In this document: positions 1 through 5,211 of the stretch, in pieces | Numbering within the stretch: the first letter of the stretch is position 1 | Layout: every line of letters begins with the position of its first letter | Source of the DNA: Bacteroidota bacterium | GTDB lineage: Bacteria > Bacteroidota > Ignavibacteria > Tepidaquicellales > Tepidaquicellaceae | Assembly: GCA_023429265.1 (NCBI GenBank) | Contig: JAEYVS010000007.1 | Location: 1-5,211, forward strand | Reading direction: 5' to 3' | Length of the DNA stretch: 5,211 bases | Notes under the pieces: generated by a model | Databases searched by the model: none | Told to the model about the DNA's origin: nothing | Seen by the model: the letters and a program-made list of their open reading frames with translations, nothing else | Position numbers and translations under genes: made by a program

Positions 1-19
1 TTACCGTTTGTCATTTTTT

Positions 20-39
20 GCTAAAGCACTGACTTTAGC
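20..39. repeat. 7-bp perfect inverted repeat upstream of secD
   Basis: GCTAAAG at 20-26 and CTTTAGC at 33-39 are perfect reverse complements around a 6-base loop. A run of six T (14-19) lies on the left and CCAAAA on the right, so neither strand gives a stem followed by a U-tract, and it does not read as an ordinary intrinsic terminator. It lies about 40 bases before the secD start. It could be an operator, an RNA hairpin in the secD leader, or chance in AT-rich DNA. Confidence 0.4.
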
Positions 40-70
40 CCAAAATCACCTAATAATTTAACGTTTTTAC

Positions 71-74
71 GGAG
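71..74 (+). promoter_or_regulatory. Ribosome binding site of secD (GGAG)
   Basis: GGAG lies 7 bases before a TTG codon at 82-84, a standard Shine-Dalgarno spacing. This decides the secD start. The frame is closed by TAA at 22-24, and no ATG or GTG in frame lies between that stop and the TTG. The protein beginning at this TTG starts with Lys and Asn followed by a hydrophobic segment, as SecD proteins do. Confidence 0.75.
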
Positions 75-81
75 TATTAAT

Positions 82-2130
82 TTGAAGCAAAATCTTTCTA
101 AGATAATCCTTACTGTTGTTCTGATCGCGCTTTCCGTATATGCTCTATATCCTACCTACGAAGATTACAAATTGCAGCAGGAGCTAAGCAACCTTAGCGG
201 ACAGGATAGCATTACTTTCGTAGACCAGAACGGACAGGAGCTCCGGGATGCTCAGGAAAAGAGAATCAAACTCGGACTCGACCTTAAGGGCGGTATGTAT
301 GTTGTTTTGGACGTGGATGTTATGAAGCTGTTGAATGATCTTGCAGTTAGAAAACATCAGCAGCTCGAACAGATACTTGAAGAGATGAAGAATTCTAACC
401 TGGATACCGACGAACCCATCATAGATATACTAAAACAAAAGCTTACTGAAAAAGGATTAACATTAAAGTCGTACTATGGTGAAATAAGAGATACTGAGGA
501 TGAAATTGAAGGTAAGCTCAACCAGGAAATTGACGGTGCCATAGAAAGAGCTGTTGAAGTTGTCCGAAACAGAGTTGACCAATACGGTGTATCCGAACCT
601 CAAATTCAAAAAGTAGGCGGCAATAGGATCATAGTAGAGCTTCCCGGTGTTAGCAACCCTAAGGATGTCAGACAATTGTTACAGGGTACTGCCTTACTGG
701 AATTTAAAATGGTATATGACGCGCAGAAGACTGTGGAGGTGATGCAGAAGGTTAACGAAGTTCTGGCAAAGGATACTTCGCTATCAGGAAATACGGGTGG
801 TGATGTGAACCCGGTAGATATGCTCACCGGTACTACGAATGATACTTCAAAGAAACTCTCTTCCGATACAATAAAAAGCGAAAATAATACAGCAGGAAAA
901 ACCGACACCACTAAGAAAACTGATACGACAAAGAAAGCAGCTGATACAACAAAGAAGCAAACTGACACTACAAAGAAAACAGATACTACTAACGGTAATG
1001 ATACATCATCAGGCTCGGATACAGGACAGTCACTTGATACCAATCAAATGACCCAGGAAGAATTTATGAAGGAAAATCCTTTATTCTTTACTCTTGTCCA
1101 GATAAATCCCGAGAGCGGGGTTGCTGACGGATATGTTTCCGAAATGGATAAAGCTAAAGTAGATAGATACCTTGCAAGACCTGACGTACAGGCCGTAATT
1201 CCTCCTGATATGCAGTTCCTATGGTACCAGAGAACATTTAATTCAGAAGACGGAACTGTTGTATACACTTTAATAGCTGTTAAAAAGACACCTGAATTAA
1301 CCGGAAAATCGGTAGTGGACGCGGTTGCAACAATCGATCCGACTGATAATACTCCGGTAGTAAATATGAGGATGGATAGCGAAGGTGCCGGACAATGGGC
1401 TAGGATCACGGGTGCAAACATTGGGAAAAGATGCGCAATTGTACTGGATAATGTTGTTTATTCAGCTCCGGTAATACAGGCTAAGATCACAGGCGGAAGC
1501 TCCGTCATCCAGGGAATGGGTAGTGTAACCGAAGCTGAGTTATTATCAATAGTTTTAAAAGCAGGTGCTTTACCTGCACCGCTCAAGATAATCGAAGAGC
1601 GTACCATTGGACCATCTCTTGGAGAAGATTCAATCAGATCAGGTGTGATATCATCCATAGCTGCTTTAATTCTTGTAGCATTGTTTATGATTGTATACTA
1701 TAGAAGCGGAGGCGCAGTTGCTGATATTGCTTTGCTGATTAATGTGCTATTTGTTTTAGGTATAATGGCAACTTTCAAAGCAACACTTACTCTGCCCGGT
1801 ATTGCAGGTTTTATTTTATCCCTCGGTATGGCTGTAGATACAAACGTTCTTATTTTTGAAAGGATAAGAGAAGAAATGGCTATCGGTAAGCCAATGAAAA
1901 CTGCAATTGAGATAGGTTTCAAGAAAGCATTTTCTGCAATTCTTGACTCGCACGTTACGACTGTCATTACAGGAATAATACTTTATCAATTTGGAACCGG
2001 ACCAATTCAGGGATTTGCAATTACTCTTCTTTTCGGTGTAATTGCAAATCTGTTCACTGCTATTGTTATTACTCACTTCCTCTTCGATATATTCCAGGAA
2101 AGAGGCTGGAAATTTGGCTTCGGTCAATAA
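82..2130 (+). CDS. secD: Protein translocase subunit SecD
   Basis: Inner-membrane component of the Sec machinery. With SecF it uses the proton gradient to pull exported proteins off SecYEG on the periplasmic side. The start is TTG, supported by GGAG 7 bases upstream. In order: TM1 (about residues 8-24); the conserved LGLDLKGG motif (64-71); a charged, probably helical stretch (about 81-152); the P1 region with NRVDQYGVSEP and NRIIVELPGV (181-190); a low-complexity insert (about 235-325); the LDNVVYSAP motif (455-463); GALPAPL (495-501) and GPSLG (510-514). Five more TM segments follow at about 521-541, 548-569, 574-595, 616-636 and 643-668. TM4 carries GMAVDTNVLIFER, whose Asp586 matches the essential membrane aspartate of E. 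coli SecD. At 682 residues it is longer than E. coli SecD (615), largely because of the insert. It is first in the run secD-secF-STAS, 41 bases before secF. The identification is secure. Confidence 0.98.
   Translation: MKQNLSKIILTVVLIALSVYALYPTYEDYKLQQELSNLSGQDSITFVDQNGQELRDAQEKRIKLGLDLKGGMYVVLDVDVMKLLNDLAVRKHQQLEQILEEMKNSNLDTDEPIIDILKQKLTEKGLTLKSYYGEIRDTEDEIEGKLNQEIDGAIERAVEVVRNRVDQYGVSEPQIQKVGGNRIIVELPGVSNPKDVRQLLQGTALLEFKMVYDAQKTVEVMQKVNEVLAKDTSLSGNTGGDVNPVDMLTGTTNDTSKKLSSDTIKSENNTAGKTDTTKKTDTTKKAADTTKKQTDTTKKTDTTNGNDTSSGSDTGQSLDTNQMTQEEFMKENPLFFTLVQINPESGVADGYVSEMDKAKVDRYLARPDVQAVIPPDMQFLWYQRTFNSEDGTVVYTLIAVKKTPELTGKSVVDAVATIDPTDNTPVVNMRMDSEGAGQWARITGANIGKRCAIVLDNVVYSAPVIQAKITGGSSVIQGMGSVTEAELLSIVLKAGALPAPLKIIEERTIGPSLGEDSIRSGVISSIAALILVALFMIVYYRSGGAVADIALLINVLFVLGIMATFKATLTLPGIAGFILSLGMAVDTNVLIFERIREEMAIGKPMKTAIEIGFKKAFSAILDSHVTTVITGIILYQFGTGPIQGFAITLLFGVIANLFTAIVITHFLFDIFQERGWKFGFGQ
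901..990 (+). repeat. Tandem TDTTKK-type repeat inside secD
   Basis: Residues 274-303 of SecD consist of about four and a half units: TDTTKK, TDTTKK, AADTTKK, QTDTTKK and TDTT. The DNA units are 18 or 21 bases. They differ at many third positions (for example ACC GAC ACC ACT, ACT GAT ACG ACA, ACA GAT ACT ACT). The amino-acid pattern is therefore better conserved than the bases, which argues against very recent duplication. All unit lengths are multiples of three, so gain or loss of a unit would keep the frame. The surrounding stretch (about 235-325) is also rich in Thr, Ser, Asp, Asn and Gly and is probably disordered in the periplasm. Confidence 0.9.
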
Positions 2131-2171
2131 TTTTATTTTAAGCTTAACTTTGTTTTAAATTATAATACTTA

Positions 2172-3122
2172 ATGAGACTTTTTGAGAATACAAATATTGA
2201 TTTCCTCGGTAAAAGAAAGAAGTTTTACCTGGTATCAACAATAATCATAATTCTGGGTGTTATTGCTCTTTTTATAAAACCTATTCCGCTGGGAATCGAT
2301 TTCATTGGTGGTACCGAGATCCAGCTTCGCTTTCAGACTCCGGTAGAAGTTTCTGACGTAAGAAATATAATGGAAGATGCCGGTTTTGGAGCTATGGAAA
2401 TCAAGACTATGGGTTCCGAATCAGATATTCTGCTCAGAACTCCTATGCAGGGTGAAGGGCAGTCGGTATCAGACAGGATACAGGATGCAATTAAAGCCGG
2501 GATTCCCGAAAATACCTTTGAAGTTTTACGTGTTGACAAAGTAGGTCCAAAGATTGGAGAAGAACTTAGGAGAAATGCATTACTGGCTATTATATTTTCT
2601 TTGTTGGGTATTCTCATTTATCTCTCATTGAGATTTCAGTTTGTATACGCTCTGGGGGCAGTTATCGCTCTCCTTCACGACGTTTTGATCACTATTGCTA
2701 CAGTAGCAATATTTAATGCGATCCTCCCTCTGGGTCTGGAATTTGATCAGCCAATGCTTGCGGCATTCCTTACACTTATTGGTTTTTCTGTAAATGATAC
2801 TGTGGTTATATTTGACAGGATCAGGGAAAATATAAGACTATTCAAGCATGAAGATGTTGAAACTGTTATGAATAAGAGCGTAAATGCTACATTGAGCAGA
2901 ACGGTTATAACTGGAGGAAGTGTACTTTTAAGTGTACTTGTTATTCTTATTTTCGGGGGTGAAGTGCTTAGAGGATTTTCTTTTACATTCACTGTTGGTA
3001 TTATTACAGGTACATATTCATCTATCTTTGTTGCTAGTGCAGTCGTTGTAGACTGGAAAAACAAGTTTGATAAAAGAAAAGCTCTTGGAAAAGAAAAAAG
3101 AGCTTCTTTATCTAAATTATAA
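2172..3122 (+). CDS. secF: Protein translocase subunit SecF
   Basis: Partner of SecD in the proton-driven Sec export pump of the inner membrane. The 316 residues are close to E. coli SecF (323). TM1 is at about 18-36, followed by LGIDFIGGTEIQLRF (GIDFIGG at 41-47), the SecF counterpart of the SecD GLDLKGG motif. A short periplasmic domain ends at the VGPKIGEELRR stretch, and five further TM segments follow. IGFSVNDTVVIFDRIREN contains Asp209, and TLSRTVITGG contains Arg243. Their spacing of 34 residues matches the functional Asp213/Arg247 pair of E. coli SecF. The C-terminal tail is short and Lys/Arg-rich. The ATG follows a very AT-rich 41-base gap with no recognisable Shine-Dalgarno sequence, so initiation may rely on unstructured leader or on re-initiation after secD. 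The stop TAA overlaps the ATG of the next gene by one base. The identification is secure. Confidence 0.98.
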   Translation: MRLFENTNIDFLGKRKKFYLVSTIIIILGVIALFIKPIPLGIDFIGGTEIQLRFQTPVEVSDVRNIMEDAGFGAMEIKTMGSESDILLRTPMQGEGQSVSDRIQDAIKAGIPENTFEVLRVDKVGPKIGEELRRNALLAIIFSLLGILIYLSLRFQFVYALGAVIALLHDVLITIATVAIFNAILPLGLEFDQPMLAAFLTLIGFSVNDTVVIFDRIRENIRLFKHEDVETVMNKSVNATLSRTVITGGSVLLSVLVILIFGGEVLRGFSFTFTVGIITGTYSSIFVASAVVVDWKNKFDKRKALGKEKRASLSKL

Positions 3123-3442
3123 TGCTTAATTACGAAATTACAAATATCGAACTGGACGGTAATGAATTTAAGTCCATTCTTCTGAAAGAAGAATCTGTGG
3201 GGTTATCAAATCTAAACGAAGTGAAATCCCAGATACAGAATCTTCTTTCGGAAGGCCATAATTATTTCGCAATAGATCTTACCGAAGTGAACTCAATTAA
3301 CAGCTCCGGTTTAGGTATATTAATAAGCTGCTATAAGTTGATCAAGGATGCCGATGGTGATTTCAGATTGATAAATGCAAATGACAAGCTTTTGAATATT
3401 TTTAAAATTACGAAGCTTGATAAAGTTTTTGACCTTAGCTAA
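3122..3442 (+). CDS. STAS-domain protein, anti-anti-sigma factor type
   Basis: A 106-residue single-domain STAS protein, the fold of SpoIIAA/RsbV anti-sigma-factor antagonists. Known members sequester an anti-sigma kinase when unphosphorylated and are switched off by phosphorylation of a conserved serine. The core is visible: FAIDLTEVNSINSSGLGIL with Asn60-Ser61-Ser62-Gly63-Leu64-Gly65, then a helix (ISCYKLIKDADG), the FRLINAND strand, and the FKITKLDKVFDLS end typical of the family. The expected phospho-acceptor is in the Ser61-Ser62 pair. The residue before it is Asn rather than the more usual Asp. Its ATG overlaps the secF stop (TAATG, 3120-3124) and there is no clear Shine-Dalgarno sequence, so translation is probably coupled to secF. 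No HPt/kinase, PP2C phosphatase or sigma factor gene lies in the window, so the target pathway is unknown. A STAS role outside sigma regulation is possible. Confidence 0.92.
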   Translation: MLNYEITNIELDGNEFKSILLKEESVGLSNLNEVKSQIQNLLSEGHNYFAIDLTEVNSINSSGLGILISCYKLIKDADGDFRLINANDKLLNIFKITKLDKVFDLS

Positions 3443-3474
3443 TGCACTCCAATTCTAAATAATTTTCTATTAAC

Positions 3475-3499
3475 CCGCTAAATTTAAGGCGGTTTTTTT
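3475..3499 (+). terminator. Hairpin plus T7 just before purA; possible terminator or attenuator
   Basis: CCGC (3475-3478) pairs with GCGG (3489-3492) around a 10-base loop. The loop may add two A-T pairs if an AG is bulged. Seven T follow directly (3493-3499). This is the layout of an intrinsic terminator for the secD-secF-STAS transcript, though the stem is short. The T run ends at the base before the purA ATG, so a transcript stopped here would not include purA, and read-through transcripts would carry the hairpin over the purA ribosome binding site. I see no convincing promoter between 3443 and 3499 by eye. Confidence 0.5.
3486..3492 (+). promoter_or_regulatory. Probable purA ribosome binding site (AAGGCGG)
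   Basis: AAGGCGG is a near match to the AAGGAGG Shine-Dalgarno core and stands 7 bases before the ATG at 3500, the right spacing. Its last four bases (GCGG) form the 3' arm of the hairpin at 3475-3492, so the site would be partly masked when the hairpin is folded. Confidence 0.5.
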
Positions 3500-4789
3500 A
3501 TGTCTGAAAAAGCTAACAATGTAAATGTAATCGTCGGCTTAAACTGGGGCGACGAAGGAAAAGGCAGGATGGTTGACTATCTTGCTCAGAACGTAGATTA
3601 TGTAGTACGTTATCAGGGCGGGAATAACGCCGGACATACTGTAGTGAATGAGTTCGGTACGTTTAAACTTCACCTGGTGCCATCAGGCATATTTAATCCT
3701 AATGTTACAAATGTTCTTGGTACAGGGATGGTGATCGATCTGGAAGCTATGGATGAAGAGTTGACTTCCCTCGGTGAATCCGGCATAAAGGTCGATAATA
3801 TTGTGGTTTCAGACAGAGCAAGTATAACATTCCCCTTTCATAGGATCGAGGATGAGCTTGAAGAAGAGAGGTTAGGAAATCAGGCATTCGGCTCTACAAA
3901 GCGTGGAATAGCATATGCATATAGCGAGAGATATCTAAAAAAAAGCATACTTATCGGGGAGTTGCTGTATCCTGCTGATTTTGAAAGAAGACTGAGAGAG
4001 CTTGTAGACTGGAAAAACCTCATCATAAAGAATTTTTATAACCGTGAAGATAAGATGGTTTCCTTCGAGGAGGCGCTTGAGTGGTCCAGAAAGTTCAGCG
4101 AAAAAGTCATACCCTACATTACAGACGTAACAGTTCTTCTCGAAAATGCAGTTAAAGAAAATAAAAAGATCTTATTCGAAGCTCAACTGGGATCTTTAAG
4201 AGATATTTACTACGGAATCTATCCCTTTACAACATCCTCCTGTACACTTGCGGCATTTGCTCCTATTGGCGGCGGTCTGCTAACAACCAAAATAGACAAG
4301 ACAATTGGTGTAATGAAGGCATTTTCTACCTGCGTAGGAGCAGGACCTTTTGTCACAGAAATCTCCGGCGAAGATGCCGATAATCTCAGAGAAACTGCGT
4401 TTGAATACGGCGCATCAACAGGAAGACCCCGGCGAATCGGACACTTCGATGCAGTGGCTTCTCGTTATGGAGCTAAAGTGCAGGGTGTGGATGAGATAGC
4501 CATTACTAAACTTGATTCACTTTCGGGCAGAGAAAAGTTGTATATTTGCACAGCGTATGAAGCAGATGGCAAGGAATATCAGAACTTCCCTCTTAATCCC
4601 ATACTCGATAAATCAAAGCCTATTTACATTGAAATGCCGGGATGGACTGAAGATATTAACGGATGCAGAAAATTCGAAGAGCTTCCAAAAACAGCACAGG
4701 ACTACGTAAATAAGATCGAGGAACTTGTGGGGTACACCATAAAATATATTTCTGTAGGTCCCGAAAGAGAAAGTCTAATCATCAAATAA
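3500..4789 (+). CDS. purA: Adenylosuccinate synthetase (divergent motif variant)
   Basis: Cytosolic enzyme joining IMP and aspartate with GTP hydrolysis to give adenylosuccinate, the first committed step to AMP. The 429 residues match the family length (E. coli 432). WGDEGKGR (16-23) is the phosphate loop with catalytic Asp18. GNNAGHT carries catalytic His46. GSTKRGIAYAY (131-141) corresponds to the usual GTTGRGIGPAY. YPFTTSSCT and GAGPFVTE follow, then STGRPRR with Arg309 and Arg311 in the aspartate loop. ITKLD (335-339) has Asp339 for guanine recognition, and the protein ends in ISVGPERESLII. The main catalytic residues are intact, but several substrate-contact positions differ from the E. 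coli type. EAQLGSLRD (227-235) replaces EGAQGTLLD, Lys147 stands where E. coli has Arg143, and His315 replaces the usual Trp. I recall similar forms in some Firmicutes, so it may be an established subfamily. The start is fixed by the position of the phosphate loop and the upstream AAGGCGG. It ends one base before the converging gene's stop. Confidence 0.97.
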   Translation: MSEKANNVNVIVGLNWGDEGKGRMVDYLAQNVDYVVRYQGGNNAGHTVVNEFGTFKLHLVPSGIFNPNVTNVLGTGMVIDLEAMDEELTSLGESGIKVDNIVVSDRASITFPFHRIEDELEEERLGNQAFGSTKRGIAYAYSERYLKKSILIGELLYPADFERRLRELVDWKNLIIKNFYNREDKMVSFEEALEWSRKFSEKVIPYITDVTVLLENAVKENKKILFEAQLGSLRDIYYGIYPFTTSSCTLAAFAPIGGGLLTTKIDKTIGVMKAFSTCVGAGPFVTEISGEDADNLRETAFEYGASTGRPRRIGHFDAVASRYGAKVQGVDEIAITKLDSLSGREKLYICTAYEADGKEYQNFPLNPILDKSKPIYIEMPGWTEDINGCRKFEELPKTAQDYVNKIEELVGYTIKYISVGPERESLIIK

Positions 4790-4795
4790 TTATTT
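4784..4795. repeat. 12-bp palindrome joining two convergent stop codons
   Basis: AAATAATTATTT is a perfect palindrome centred between 4789 and 4790. Its TAA (4787-4789) ends purA, and its TTA (4790-4792) is the complement of the TAA ending the - strand gene. The two genes therefore meet with no spacer. It contains only A and T and there is no GC-rich stem, so it does not look like a strong bidirectional terminator. Confidence 0.8.
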
Positions 4796-5211
4796 TTTCT
4801 CCTCATCGTTCGATTCGCGCTTCGTTTCTACGTCAATGTGGATACCTTTACTGTCTTCCTTACTAATGGTTTCATCCGAAATTAATTCTTCTTTGACTTC
4901 TTCTTTCACTACAAACGACTCTTCCTTTACAGGTTCCTGCTTGATAACCACAGTCCTGTGAGTTTCAGATGAAGTATAAGCGGGAGAATATGAGACAGGA
5001 TTTTCCTTCTTTCTGTCAAAAAATGCATCAAAGGAAATAACTCCTGCTCCGCTGAATAATGTGCACAATGTACAGGCAAACACCACCCAATTTAAACTAA
5101 AAGCGTGTACCGGATCACCTGCACCTGTAGCAAAAATTATGGATAGGGTGATTAGTGACAAAAAGAAACTTACTATTGGTGTGAATAAACCTATAATGAA
5201 TAAACCTCCTA
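4790..5211 (-). CDS. DoxX-family-like membrane protein, C-terminal part (cut by window edge)
   Basis: The - strand frame stays open from the stop (complement of 4790-4792) to the window end, giving 139 visible residues. The N-terminus lies beyond 5211. Reading from the edge, the protein begins GGLFIIGLFTPIVSFF, like the GGLLLxxGLFTR segment of DoxX proteins, and continues as a membrane helix to about residue 28. After a GDPVHAF loop comes a second helix (about 41-60) ending in SGAGVISFDAFF. This resembles the GPGRxSLD end of the DoxX four-helix domain (PF07681). A highly charged Lys/Glu-rich tail of about 75 residues (codons 5017-4793) follows, which is not part of the domain. DoxX proteins are small inner-membrane proteins, some linked to quinone or thiol redox functions, and the role here cannot be assigned. 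A TTG at 5161-5159 could be taken as a start, but it would cut through the conserved segment, so it is internal. The family call rests on short motifs. Confidence 0.75.
   Translation of the reverse strand, partial: GGLFIIGLFTPIVSFFLSLITLSIIFATGAGDPVHAFSLNWVVFACTLCTLFSGAGVISFDAFFDRKKENPVSYSPAYTSSETHRTVVIKQEPVKEESFVVKEEVKEELISDETISKEDSKGIHIDVETKRESNDEEKK

Noticed and set aside
1..14. Possible divergent - strand gene starting at ATG (complement of 12-14)
   Set aside because: Only four codons are inside the window and there is no Shine-Dalgarno sequence before the ATG.
2..61. Possible C-terminus of an upstream gene (frame 2, ending in TAA at 59-61)
   Set aside because: The frame reads through 19 codons from the window edge, but so short a stretch can be open by chance and I recognise no family. 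It cannot be told from non-coding leader without more upstream sequence.
606..1043. Open - strand frame of 145 codons with a repeated VVSVFF pattern
   Set aside because: It is antisense to the TDTTKK repeat of SecD. The hydrophobic repeat is only the complement of the Thr/Lys codons, and the frame has no ribosome binding site or recognisable domain.
1044..2127. Other - strand open frames across secD (1044-1421, 1458-1658, 1698-1967, 1816-2127)
   Set aside because: All lie inside the well-conserved SecD coding sequence and give sequences without family features. They are shadows of the real gene.
2138..2166. TATAAT at 2161-2166 as a secF promoter
   Set aside because: The gap is almost wholly A and T, no good -35 or Bacteroidota-type -33/-7 pair is placed correctly, and the position just before the ATG would leave almost no leader.
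2333..3064. - strand open frames across secF
   Set aside because: Both are antisense shadows of conserved SecF codons, with no independent start signals.
4512..4709. + strand frame of 65 codons inside purA
   Set aside because: It overlaps conserved PurA sequence in another frame and has no motif of its own.
4767..4801. GAGAAA/TTTCTC pairing across the purA end as a terminator
   Set aside because: Six weak pairs around a loop of over 20 bases with no following U-tract on the + strand. It is too poor to call.
5195..5210. AGGAGG on the - strand at 5210-5205 followed 7 bases later by ATT, as a gene start
   Set aside because: The bases encode the Gly-Gly of a conserved GGLFIIGLFT segment that belongs inside the DoxX-like domain, and ATT is a very rare start. 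The match is more likely coincidental.

Overview
This is a compact chromosomal housekeeping region with four complete genes on the + strand, secD, secF, a STAS-domain anti-anti-sigma-type protein and purA. At the right edge is the C-terminal part of a converging - strand gene that looks like a DoxX-family membrane protein. Nothing indicates a mobile element, CRISPR array, phage or defence system, and no stretch over 100 bases lacks a gene.

The base composition is moderately AT-leaning. Shine-Dalgarno sequences are present for secD and probably purA but absent before secF and the STAS gene. The SecD periplasmic region after the insert (the VSEMDKAKVDRYL and FLWYQR stretch) resembles SecDF of the Bacteroidota/Chlorobiota/Ignavibacteriota (FCB) group. 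However, SecD and SecF are separate here, not fused as in many Bacteroidota. I infer an FCB-group bacterium, perhaps of the Ignavibacteriota/Chlorobiota side. This is a judgement from motifs, not from a database search.

Layout: bases 1-81 are a leader with a 7-bp perfect inverted repeat and a GGAG ribosome binding site for a TTG-started secD. secD (82-2130) and secF (2172-3122) encode the two halves of the proton-driven Sec accessory pump. secF and the STAS gene (3122-3442) share one base in a TAATG stop/start overlap, which suggests translational coupling. A short 57-bp gap holds a GC-stem hairpin with a T7 run ending exactly at the purA ATG. This may be the operon terminator, and its 3' arm also contains the likely purA ribosome binding site. 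purA (3500-4789) ends at the base before the DoxX-like gene's stop codon (complement 4790-4792), so the two genes converge with no spacer.

SecD and SecF work together in the inner membrane, completing protein export after SecYEG/SecA. PurA performs the first committed step from IMP to AMP. The STAS protein probably belongs to a partner-switching pathway whose kinase and sigma factor are not in the window. The window is largely ordinary. The points most worth a second look are the TDTTKK-repeat insert in SecD, the divergent active-site motifs of PurA, the hairpin over the purA start, and the STAS gene coupled to secF.
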